A stretch of 6,272 nt of DNA from an uncultured Peptoniphilus sp. (GCF_946222045.1 NZ_CAMILN010000057.1:1-6272); one strand, 5' to 3'. Counted from the stretch's first letter, positions 1 through 6,217 are shown. The notes: generated from the sequence alone by a model not told the origin. Made by a program: numbers and translations.

Positions 1-78
1 CCCTTAAATAAATTTTAGTAAAAATTATTTTATTAACAGTAAAGATATTATGATGTTTTTGTAAATTTTAAATTTATT

Positions 79-261
79 TTATTCATTTCTTCTTGATATT
101 ACATAAACTACAAAGCAAGTAATCAAGAAGACCCCGATTACAAAAATATACTTATAAATTAAATCTGAAACTACTATTCCACTTGTAAAATACCTGTAGA
201 CATCAAAGGCTCCCATAATAACTAGTAAGATAAATAAATTTCTAAGTTGATGATTTCCCAT
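79..261 (-). CDS. Small two-segment membrane protein, function unknown (60 aa)
   Basis: I do not recognise this family. The 60-residue protein has two hydrophobic stretches, at about residues 8-19 (possibly extending to 31, but broken by D20 and R23) and 36-56. It ends in a charged RRNE tail, so it is probably a small integral membrane protein. The ATG at 261-259 is preceded on the minus strand by a good ribosome binding site (GAGGAGA, 273-267). That site lies entirely in the 12-nt gap after the nadE stop codon, so the gene appears to be the last member of the hflX-yigZ-nadE operon. The placement and ribosome binding site are the main evidence that it is real. Nothing in the residues indicates an enzymatic role. 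A link to NAD metabolism is only guilt by association. Confidence 0.72.
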   Translation of the reverse strand: MGNHQLRNLFILLVIMGAFDVYRYFTSGIVVSDLIYKYIFVIGVFLITCFVVYVISRRNE

Positions 262-273
262 TTTTATCTCCTC

Positions 274-990
274 TTAGAACTTAAAACTTGGAGCCATAGA
301 TCTTTTGTGATCTGAATTTTTGTGCATCCTGTCGATTTTTTCCTTTATCTCAGGTTCTGGAGTTTTTTCTCCCCTGATATAGGAATCGAGAACATCATAA
401 GTGAAGCCCATTTCATCTTCATCAGTTTGTCCCACCCAAAGGCCTGCTGATGGCTTTTTATTTATTATAAAATCAGGAAGTCCCAATTCCTTTGCCACTT
501 CAAAGATATCTGTCTTTAAAATATTTACTATTGGCATAAGGTCTGCTCCTGAGTCACCATACTTTGTTGAGTAACCTAGATACCATTCGCTGGCATTTGA
601 CGGACCAAGGACTAGGTAGCCCAAGTCTTGGGCATAATAATAAAGTGTGGTCATCCTAAGTCTAGGCTTGATGTTTGACCTTGCCATCCTATTGTCTGAT
701 GTGAAGGAGGCATCCATAAGTTCTTCAAAAGTTTTTGTCAAATCAATTGTCTTAGTCTCAAGACCTATAGCCTCAGCAACTTTTAGGGCATCTTCCCTGT
801 CCTTGTCAATACTGTCGCAAGGCATAATTAATCCAAGAGAATTGTCTGGAAAAACTCTTTTGGCAATAGCAGCAACCACTGCTGAGTCAATTCCACCTGA
901 CAAACCAAAGATAAAGCCCTTGACTCCAACTTCTTTTGCATAATCTTCTACCCACTTAACTAAGTCTTCTGTTAATTTTTTATAATCCAT
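274..990 (-). CDS. nadE: NH3-dependent NAD+ synthetase
   Basis: This cytosolic enzyme makes NAD+ from nicotinic acid adenine dinucleotide, ATP and ammonia, the last step of NAD biosynthesis. The 238-residue length fits the short ammonia-dependent form; no N-terminal glutaminase (nitrilase) domain is present. Visible family motifs are the ATP-pyrophosphatase loop SGGIDS (31-36), a conserved arginine-rich segment around NIKPRLRMTTLYYYA (106-120), the substrate-binding block GPSNASEWYLGYSTKYGDSG (129-148), and PSAGLWVGQTDEDEMGF (180-196). P130 stands where many relatives have a small polar residue, a minor variation. The ATG at 990-988 has AGGAGA (1000-995) just upstream. The gap to the upstream yigZ-like gene is only 14 nt and to the downstream small membrane gene 12 nt, so co-transcription is very likely. 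Confidence 0.96.
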   Translation of the reverse strand: MDYKKLTEDLVKWVEDYAKEVGVKGFIFGLSGGIDSAVVAAIAKRVFPDNSLGLIMPCDSIDKDREDALKVAEAIGLETKTIDLTKTFEELMDASFTSDNRMARSNIKPRLRMTTLYYYAQDLGYLVLGPSNASEWYLGYSTKYGDSGADLMPIVNILKTDIFEVAKELGLPDFIINKKPSAGLWVGQTDEDEMGFTYDVLDSYIRGEKTPEPEIKEKIDRMHKNSDHKRSMAPSFKF

Positions 991-1004
991 AATTTCTCCT
1001 AAAT

Positions 1005-1637
1005 TTAATAAATAATTTTTCCATCAATAGTTGGAAGTTCAATCTCTTCCAAGTCTTCTTTTTCAAAATTTGCAGATGTAATATCCATGATCTTATCAAG
1101 AATGGACTTGTCCTCACCAATATCAATTGTGACTTCAACCTTATCTGTGTAATTTTCCTCTATGATTTTATAATTTTCATTTGCTAACAAGTTCACGATA
1201 GCACCGTGGAAGGTGTAGTCGTAAATAATCTTTGTTCTTGTGAAATTTTTTCTCTCACACCTCTTGGCCTCATCTAGGGCTCTTACCACTCCTTCTGTGT
1301 AGGCACGAACAAGGCCACCTGCTCCTAACTTTGTCCCACCAAAGTAACGGGTTACAATGACAAGGACATTTCTCATTTCTTCTTTTTTTAAAACTTCAAG
1401 CATTGGAATCCCTGCTGTACCTGATGGTTCTCCGTCATCAGAATACCTCTGCGTCAGTCCATCTTCGCCAATGATATAGGCGTGGCAGTTGTGGGTTGCC
1501 GACCTGTGTTCTTCCTTGATTCTGTCTAAAATTTCTAAGGCCTCTTCTTCACTTTTTACAAAAAAGGCGTGACCAATAAAAATTGATTTTTTTATTTCAA
1601 TTTCTGCCTTCCCATCTTTTAAAATTGTCTTATACAT
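1005..1637 (-). CDS. yigZ: YigZ/IMPACT-family protein (UPF0029)
   Basis: This is a 210-residue member of the YigZ/YvyE family, the usual full length. The N-terminal IMPACT-like domain (about 1-125) shows the hallmark strings SATHNCHAY (46-54), DDGEPSGTAGIPML (67-80) and VTRYFGGTKLGAGGLVRAY (95-113). The remainder (about 138-195) fits the ferredoxin-like C-terminal domain (DUF1949). In eukaryotes IMPACT modulates Gcn2 through Gcn1 and ribosomes. The bacterial role is not firmly settled, and nucleic-acid or ribosome binding is suspected. The ATG at 1637-1635 lies inside the end of hflX, giving an 8-nt overlap (1630-1637). An AAAGGA site (1654-1649) within the hflX coding sequence can serve as ribosome binding site, so translation is probably coupled to hflX. 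The function call is family-level only. Confidence 0.93.
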   Translation of the reverse strand: MYKTILKDGKAEIEIKKSIFIGHAFFVKSEEEALEILDRIKEEHRSATHNCHAYIIGEDGLTQRYSDDGEPSGTAGIPMLEVLKKEEMRNVLVIVTRYFGGTKLGAGGLVRAYTEGVVRALDEAKRCERKNFTRTKIIYDYTFHGAIVNLLANENYKIIEENYTDKVEVTIDIGEDKSILDKIMDITSANFEKEDLEEIELPTIDGKIIY

Positions 1638-2919
1638 TTACAACATAATCCTTTACTTTCTCGTATTCCCTTTCTTCAAGCTTGAGGTCTAAATAAATTC
1701 CATCATCTTCATAGATAGGTTTTGCATCAAACTTTTCTACTAGTTTGTAGAGGAGGTCTGTGTCGTCGTAGGCAAATTTTAATTTCACATCAAAATATTT
1801 TTCATCAAGATTGTCCTCAATTATTTTTAAGAGGGAGTCCATATTTTCATCCTTAAGAGCAGAAATATAAACCTTCTTGTCTGGCATAACTCTAAGAGGT
1901 AAGTTGATGTCATAGAGGTCAACCCTGTCCACCTTGTTAAATACAGTGATTATATTTTTGTCTAGGACCTCAATATCCTTTAAGATTGTCATAGTTGTAT
2001 TGTATTGAATCTCTAGGTCTTCACTTGATGCGTCAATTACGTGGAGGATTAGGTCCGAATACTTAATTTCTTCAAGGGTAGACTTAAAGGCCTCGACAAT
2101 TTTTGTTGGAAGCTTAGAAACAAAACCAACTGTATCAGAAATTATAAACTCACGACCAGAAAGAAGTCTAGCCTTTCTTGAAGATGGGTCAAGGGTTTCG
2201 AAAAGCATATTTTTTACAGAAACTTCTCCCGACTCTTCTTCCTTGAGCCTGTTTAAAATCGTAGACTTACCTGCGTTTGTATAACCAACTAAGGACACAA
2301 TAGGGATATTAGAGTCAATCCTTCTCTCCCTTGTGGTGTCTCTAGTCTTCTTGGCTTTTTCAAGCTTCTCCTTAATCTTATCGATTTCTCTTTTTAACCT
2401 TCTCCTATCGGTCTCAATTATTTGCTCACCTGGTCCCCTGGTACCAATTCCACCACCAGTTCTTGACCAACCATCAATCCCCAAAAGTCTTGGAAGTTGA
2501 TACTCAAGTCTTGCCAGTTCAACTTGGAGCTTGGCCTCATAAGTAGTGGCACGAAGGCCAAAAATATCTAAGATCAAGTTTGTCCTATCGATTACCTTCT
2601 TCTTGATTCTCTTCTCCAAGTTCCTTACCTGGATACCAGAAAGCTCATCGTTAAAGACAACGGCATCAACTTCTAGGAGCTCAATCATTTCTTTGATCTC
2701 GTCGACCTTACCAGATCCAATTAGATACTTGGGGTTAAATTTATAAATATTTTGAGTTACCTCGCCCACAACTTCAGCCCCGTCTGCATAGACAAGCTCA
2801 CTAAGCTCCTGCATAGAAGTTTCAAGACTGTGAGGATAGGCCCCAAGATTTGTTCCAACAGTTATAACTCTCTCTAATTTTTTATTTGAATTTAAATTCT
2901 CTAAATAAACATTATCCAT
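1630..2919 (-). CDS. hflX: GTPase HflX (ribosome-associated)
   Basis: HflX is a translational GTPase that binds the 50S subunit and, in characterised bacteria, splits stalled or stressed 70S ribosomes. The 429-residue protein has the full family layout. The N-terminal HflX domain (about 18-180) includes GSGKVDEI (68-75) and the glycine-rich GGGIGTRGPGEQ block (155-166). A lysine/arginine-rich coiled helical linker (170-200) follows. The G domain has G1 GYTNAGKST (212-220), G2 ETLDPS (241-246), G3 DTVG (262-265), G4 NKVD (328-331) and G5 SAL (353-355). A short C-terminal domain follows from about 375. All nucleotide-binding motifs are intact. It is the first gene of the minus-strand operon. 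The ATG at 2919-2917 is the only plausible in-frame start, yet it lacks a well-placed ribosome binding site. A TATAAT box ends only 6 nt before it, suggesting a leaderless or nearly leaderless mRNA. Confidence 0.96.
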   Translation of the reverse strand: MDNVYLENLNSNKKLERVITVGTNLGAYPHSLETSMQELSELVYADGAEVVGEVTQNIYKFNPKYLIGSGKVDEIKEMIELLEVDAVVFNDELSGIQVRNLEKRIKKKVIDRTNLILDIFGLRATTYEAKLQVELARLEYQLPRLLGIDGWSRTGGGIGTRGPGEQIIETDRRRLKREIDKIKEKLEKAKKTRDTTRERRIDSNIPIVSLVGYTNAGKSTILNRLKEEESGEVSVKNMLFETLDPSSRKARLLSGREFIISDTVGFVSKLPTKIVEAFKSTLEEIKYSDLILHVIDASSEDLEIQYNTTMTILKDIEVLDKNIITVFNKVDRVDLYDINLPLRVMPDKKVYISALKDENMDSLLKIIEDNLDEKYFDVKLKFAYDDTDLLYKLVEKFDAKPIYEDDGIYLDLKLEEREYEKVKDYVVNV

Positions 2920-2925
2920 AGCTAC

Positions 2926-2954
2926 ATTATACTACATCCCTCACAGTTTCAAAA
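2926..2954 (-). promoter_or_regulatory. Putative promoter of the hflX-yigZ-nadE operon
   Basis: On the minus strand a perfect TATAAT lies at 2931-2926. Upstream, TTGAAA (2952-2947) matches the -35 consensus at 5 of 6 positions but with a short 15-bp spacer. TTTTGA (2954-2949) gives a 17-bp spacer with a poorer match. Transcription would start about 7 nt past the -10 box, at or next to the A of the hflX ATG (2919). A GAGGGA string (2943-2938) lies upstream of the -10 box, so it would not be in this transcript. The assignment is from consensus matching only; another start site further upstream cannot be excluded. Confidence 0.5.
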
Positions 2955-2983
2955 ACCATCTAATAGTATTTAGCTTGTTAAAA

Positions 2984-2992
2984 TGTTATAAT
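2984..2992 (+). promoter_or_regulatory. Extended -10 promoter for the PBP operon
   Basis: TGTTATAAT at 2984-2992 is a perfect extended -10 element (TGn followed by TATAAT). No good -35 hexamer sits 16-18 bp upstream; the 17-bp position holds TAGTAT. The extended element may therefore compensate. The predicted start near 2999 would leave a leader of only about 11 nt, beginning at or within the ribosome binding site. It faces away from the hflX promoter within the same 90-bp gap, so the two operons diverge. Confidence 0.6.
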
Positions 2993-2997
2993 TGTAC

Positions 2998-3004
2998 AAA
3001 GGAG
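2998..3004 (+). promoter_or_regulatory. Ribosome binding site that sets the PBP start
   Basis: AAAGGAG lies 5 nt before the ATG at 3010. It decides the start: the in-frame TTG at 2992 overlaps the -10 box and has no ribosome binding site, so the ATG at 3010 is preferred. Confidence 0.85.
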
Positions 3005-3009
3005 AAAGT

Positions 3010-3297
3010 ATGGAAAACTTAAGAGAATTAAAAAATAATTTTAAAAATTTAAATAAAAATCAAAAAATAAAAATTGGACTCTTGGTCTTGCTTTTGATTT
3101 TTGTTTTACTTATTTCATTTTTTTCTGCTCTCATAGTTTCAATAATTTCAAAAACTCCTGCCACAGACTTAAATAATTTGAGCTCATCTTTTAACCAGAG
3201 CTCCTATATTTATTCCAAGGAAGGAAATTTAATTGAAAAATTGAATCTCTTGAGTACAGAAGTCTTATTGACATTACAGATATTCCTGAAGACATAA
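3010..3297 (+). CDS. N-terminal fragment of the class A PBP (cytoplasmic tail and membrane anchor)
   Basis: As the sequence stands, translation from the ATG at 3010 gives 95 residues. There is a lysine/asparagine-rich cytoplasmic tail (1-21), one long hydrophobic anchor (about 22-46) typical of a type II membrane protein, and the start of the extracellular region with a YIYSKEGNLIEK segment. About 18 out-of-frame residues (from L78) then lead to a TAA stop at 3295-3297. The genuine PBP part ends at K77. On its own this product would have no catalytic residue. It is the intact 5' end of the gene described over 3010-5888, with its own promoter and ribosome binding site. Confidence 0.75.
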   Translation: MENLRELKNNFKNLNKNQKIKIGLLVLLLIFVLLISFFSALIVSIISKTPATDLNNLSSSFNQSSYIYSKEGNLIEKLNLLSTEVLLTLQIFLKT

Positions 3298-3404
3298 AAA
3301 ATTCCTTTGTTGCCATAGAGGACCACAGGTTCTACAAGCACAAGGGCCTTGACCCCATTGGGATTGCATCATCTATTGCTGCAAATATAAAATCAAGGTC
3401 TCTC

Positions 3405-5888
3405 TTGCGTGGTGGATCAACAATAACTCAGCAATTAGTTCGCTCAGTTTATCTCACAAACCAAAAAACTCTTGGGAGAAAAATTCAAGAGGCCTACCTT
3501 TCACTTCGAGTTGAAGATGCCTTGACTAAGGATGAGATCCTTGAAGCCTATCTTAATAGAATTAATCTTGGCCAAGGTGCCTATGGGATTGAAGCTGCAG
3601 CCCAAACTTATTTTTCAAAGTCTGCTGTTGATTTAAACATTGCAGAAGCTGCTCTTCTTGCATCAATACCAAAGTCACCAACAAATTATTCACCCTTTAA
3701 GTCAGTCCCTCCTGAGTACTTGGAAGATGACTTCAGGGTCATCGGGACTCGTGAGATTGACGGCAAGGACCTCTACATGGTTTTAAACGACGATGCCTTC
3801 AAGAGGCAAAAAACTGTCTTAATGAGGATGCACGAGCTTGGTTATATTGACGACACTGAGTATGAAAAGGCAAAAAATTTTGACATTGTGTCTGACCTAA
3901 ACCCAAAAAATTTTAAAAACCACACCATGTCCACTTACTCCACAGACTACATAAAAAAAGAAGCTTCAAGATACCTATCTGACTTCTATAAAATTAGTCT
4001 AGAGGAAGGAGAACACAAACTCTTTACAGGTGGTTACAAGGTTTACTCCACAATTGATGAAGAAATACAAAAGGACTTAGAGGATAAGTACGAGGGCTTC
4101 CAAAAGCTCCTTTTAAATTATTCATCAGCTGGTGGAGCAAGGATGCTAAACTTAAACTTCGATGAGTGGAAAAATATTATCTTTGGCGACGAAGTATTAT
4201 ACTTTGCAAGGGAAAATATCCTAGACGACAAATTAAACCTTATTATTCCAAAGTCCCTTTACAGTATATCATCTCATGGCGACTTAAAAATAAAGAGTCT
4301 ATACTTCAAGGACACTGGTCAAAAAATTGACATCATAGATGCCTATGAACTTGGCGACGATAAAATTTTAAGAACTTATGAACTTGGAAGCCTAAAAATC
4401 GAAGAAGGGGCTGGAGAATTAAAGAATAATTATTTGATTATTGACGGAGATTATTTAAAAGATTTTCCAGATTTTTATAAAATTGAAAATGAAAATTTAA
4501 TTATTTCAAATAAGTACTTTGATTACAAGGAAGACCCAGTAGTCCAACCACAATCTGCCATGATTGCAGTTAACAATGAAACAGGTTTTGTGGAAGGAAT
4601 CATTGGTGGCCTTGATGTCAGGACAAAGAATGCGAAGATTTTAAATCGTGCCACAGATTCTTTTAGACAGCCAGGCTCTGCTCTTACACCCTTTAGTGTT
4701 TATCTTCCGGCTCTTGAATCTGGTAAAACTCTTGGAGATGTCTACGACGACGTGCCAATGACTGTTGATGGAAACTTTTGGCCAGCAAATTATTATGACT
4801 CCTTTAAGGGACTAATGACCCTTCGCAAGTCTATGGAAGCATCATCAAATGTAATACCTGCAAAAATATTACAAGAGCTTGGCAAGGACAAGGCCATGGA
4901 TGTCTTGAAGAAGTTCGATGTAATTAATGAAGATAACAAGGACTACTTCATCTCACATGCCGACAACAAAAATAAAAATGACGAAAATCTCGAATCCCTA
5001 GCTCTTGGCAATATGCAGGTAGGCCTTCGCTTATCTGACTTATCTAAGATGTACCAAACTATTGCCAACCAAGGAATTTATAAAGAAGAAACTGGTATTT
5101 TAAAAATTGAAGACCCAAGTGGCAACATAATTATTGACAACTCCAATAAAAATAAGAGGCTCTTTGACGAGAAATCGTCCTACCTTTTGAGAGATGTCTT
5201 TATTGGAAATGCTAAAAATGGAAATTCCAAGGGAGCAAAAATAAATTCTTCAGAAACTGGTGCCTACCTGGGACAAAATAAGACTAAATCAGATTATTTT
5301 GTAAATGCCTTTAATGAGTCCCACACAGTCTCCTTTTGGCTAGGAGCAGACACACCAAAGATTTCTCTTGCGACTAATAGTCAAGATGCCCTTAATCTCT
5401 TTAACAGGATGGCAAAAAATATTGGCCAGGAAGAAAAGTTTGAAGAAGACCCTTCCTACATTGTTACGAGAAAGATTTCATCAAAGAGTGGAAAACTTGC
5501 AACTAAGCTTTCTAATTATGCTGGTGCTTCATACACAGAAAAATTTATTTCTGGAACTGAGCCAAAGGAAAATGACGACTTATTTAAAAAATATTTAATA
5601 TGTAAGGACTCAGGCAAGCTTGCCAACCAATTCTGCCCAAGTGAGTCAGTCCTCTATACAGTTCTCTTTGAGAGAAAGGAAGACTACGACGTCAAAGACC
5701 ACTATGGAATCTATCCTGAGGACTACATGACTATTCCTAAGTCCTATTGCAATATCCACACCAGAGAATGGTATAATGAAAATATGGATGAAGATGAATC
5801 TAATGACGACGAGACTTCAAAGAAAAAAGATAAAGATTCAAAAAAATCTTCAAATAAAACAAAATCTTCTGGCAAGAAGAAAAAATAA
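3405..5888 (+). CDS. C-terminal portion of the class A PBP (most of GT51, degenerate transpeptidase, tail)
   Basis: This frame is open from 3237, just after an in-frame TGA at 3234-3236. The first conventional start codon is a TTG at 3405 with only a weak AAGG (3394-3397) upstream. PBP homology runs without a break from 3237, across the TTG, so it is probably not a true start. A product begun there would lack the membrane anchor and catalytic GT51 glutamate E104 (codon 3318-3320) and could not work as a glycosyltransferase. It retains RGGSTITQQL and later GT51 motifs, a linker, and the TP fold with QPQSAMIAV, RQPGSALTPF (codons 4665-4694), SSN (4842-4850), ETG (5253-5261) and VSFWLG. The tail includes a FISGTEP segment, three cysteines and CNIH, an acidic stretch DEDESNDDE, and a lysine/serine-rich end. 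It ends 17 nt before the next gene. Confidence 0.7.
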   Translation: MRGGSTITQQLVRSVYLTNQKTLGRKIQEAYLSLRVEDALTKDEILEAYLNRINLGQGAYGIEAAAQTYFSKSAVDLNIAEAALLASIPKSPTNYSPFKSVPPEYLEDDFRVIGTREIDGKDLYMVLNDDAFKRQKTVLMRMHELGYIDDTEYEKAKNFDIVSDLNPKNFKNHTMSTYSTDYIKKEASRYLSDFYKISLEEGEHKLFTGGYKVYSTIDEEIQKDLEDKYEGFQKLLLNYSSAGGARMLNLNFDEWKNIIFGDEVLYFARENILDDKLNLIIPKSLYSISSHGDLKIKSLYFKDTGQKIDIIDAYELGDDKILRTYELGSLKIEEGAGELKNNYLIIDGDYLKDFPDFYKIENENLIISNKYFDYKEDPVVQPQSAMIAVNNETGFVEGIIGGLDVRTKNAKILNRATDSFRQPGSALTPFSVYLPALESGKTLGDVYDDVPMTVDGNFWPANYYDSFKGLMTLRKSMEASSNVIPAKILQELGKDKAMDVLKKFDVINEDNKDYFISHADNKNKNDENLESLALGNMQVGLRLSDLSKMYQTIANQGIYKEETGILKIEDPSGNIIIDNSNKNKRLFDEKSSYLLRDVFIGNAKNGNSKGAKINSSETGAYLGQNKTKSDYFVNAFNESHTVSFWLGADTPKISLATNSQDALNLFNRMAKNIGQEEKFEEDPSYIVTRKISSKSGKLATKLSNYAGASYTEKFISGTEPKENDDLFKKYLICKDSGKLANQFCPSESVLYTVLFERKEDYDVKDHYGIYPEDYMTIPKSYCNIHTREWYNENMDEDESNDDETSKKKDKDSKKSSNKTKSSGKKKK

Positions 5889-5895
5889 ATTAATT

Positions 5896-5904
5896 AGGAG
5901 GAAG
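5896..5904 (+). promoter_or_regulatory. Strong ribosome binding site for the 63-aa basic protein
   Basis: AGGAGGAAG follows the PBP stop by 7 nt, and its AGGAGG core ends 4 nt before the ATG at 5906. It is the best ribosome binding site in the window and the main reason to accept the small downstream ORF as a gene. Confidence 0.85.
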
Positions 5905-5905
5905 T

Positions 5906-6097
5906 ATGAAAAAATTATCTAGTTTAATAAAATTTATTGCCTTTATAAAGCTGATCAAGCCAAAAAGAAGGATAAGAAGAAGGAAGAGAAGACTTAAGAG
6001 CTTCTTTGCCCTCTTAAATCCAAAAAGAGCTGGAAAGGTTGCCTACCACGCTGGCAAGATAAGAATGAGAAACGAAGTAAAGAAATTATTTTATTGA
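5906..6097 (+). CDS. Small, extremely basic protein, function unknown (63 aa)
   Basis: I do not recognise this protein. It has 63 residues with 13 lysines and 10 arginines against a single glutamate, about +22 net. The N-terminus (4-17) is hydrophobic or amphipathic with spaced lysines. Residues 18-31 form a dense basic cluster (KPKRRIRRRKRRLK). FFALLNPKRAGKVAYHAGK (33-51) follows, and the protein ends KKLFY. There is no cysteine, and the hydrophobic stretch is not long enough for a clear transmembrane helix. It starts 17 nt after the PBP stop, so it probably shares the PBP transcript. Binding to nucleic acid, ribosome or anionic membrane/wall polymers would suit the charge, but none is shown. 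The long N-terminal hydrophobic/basic pattern also resembles a membrane-associated peptide. Confidence 0.75.
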   Translation: MKKLSSLIKFIAFIKLIKPKRRIRRRKRRLKSFFALLNPKRAGKVAYHAGKIRMRNEVKKLFY

Positions 6098-6217
6098 TTA
6101 TTTAAAATAAAGTTTGATTTTCAAAAGTTTTTTCCAAAAACTAAAGAACTTGTAATTTAAATTTTCAAAGAATACTTTTACAAGCAAGTAAAAAGATAGC
6201 CTGTCTTTTGTGACAAG
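6098..6217. other. AT-rich intergenic stretch without a convincing gene or terminator
   Basis: This 120-bp gap shows only weak hairpins: 6126-6142 (7 bp, loop TCC), 6176-6193 (6 bp), and 6191-6209 (7 bp including one T-G pair). The stems are almost wholly A/T, and none has a clear following T-tract on the plus strand. No ORF with a ribosome binding site is visible. A terminator for the PBP operon may be here but cannot be assigned. Confidence 0.5.

Larger units (their letters stand above)
3010..5888 (+). pseudogene. Class A penicillin-binding protein, frameshifted (two frames; TP lysines also lost)
   Basis: Class A PBPs are membrane-anchored enzymes that polymerise glycan strands from lipid II (GT51 domain) and crosslink the peptides (transpeptidase, TP, domain) outside the membrane. 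The reading frame changes at the A-run 3236-3240. Five A's are present where six would give a continuous protein of 959 residues, and homology resumes immediately in the other frame. Corrected numbering gives a membrane anchor (about 22-46); the GT51 motifs EDHRFYKHKG with catalytic E104, RGGSTITQQL (134-143), RKIQE (157-161) and EILEAYLNRINLGQGAYGI (176-194); and a TP domain from about 510. In the TP domain SxxK reads SALT (S557, T560), SxN reads SSN (612-614) and KTG reads ETG (749-751). A C/C/CxxH tail segment (C865, C876, C914, H917) and an acidic then lysine/serine-rich end follow. Apart from the one-base lesion the frame is open throughout, so this is either a sequencing or assembly error, a phase-variable or recent mutation, or less likely programmed frameshifting. 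Confidence 0.88.

Noticed and set aside
62..76. Palindrome TAAATTT-T-AAATTTA as terminator of the minus operon
   Set aside because: The stem is A/T only with a one-base centre and no clear T-tract on the minus strand. It is expected by chance in such AT-rich DNA.
647..943. 98-codon open frame on the plus strand within nadE
   Set aside because: It is antisense to well-conserved nadE motifs, has no ribosome binding site and resembles no protein. It is a shadow frame.
2546..2746. 66-codon open frame on the plus strand within hflX
   Set aside because: Antisense to the hflX N-terminal domain, with no start signal and biased residues typical of a shadow frame.
2992..3009. Upstream TTG at 2992 as the PBP start
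   Set aside because: It overlaps the -10 box and the ribosome binding site lies after it. The ATG at 3010 is correctly spaced.
2920..3009. Riboswitch or T-box leader in the divergent gap
   Set aside because: The gap is only 90 bp, both predicted transcripts start almost at their start codons, and no structured leader can be seen.
3234..3243. Programmed -1 frameshift site joining the PBP halves
   Set aside because: The zero frame reads GAA AAA TTG. Only the AAA codon could re-pair after a -1 slip, so it is not a canonical X XXY YYZ heptamer. I also see no obvious downstream stem or upstream ribosome-binding-like stimulator. An indel is more likely.
5368..5598. 76-codon open frame on the plus strand within the PBP gene
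   Set aside because: It overlaps the TP and post-TP region whose main frame is clearly homologous to PBPs, and it has no ribosome binding site.
6126..6209. Three small hairpins after the 63-aa gene as terminators
   Set aside because: Stems of 6-7 bp are nearly all A/T and lack a following T-run on the plus strand. Not enough to assign a terminator.
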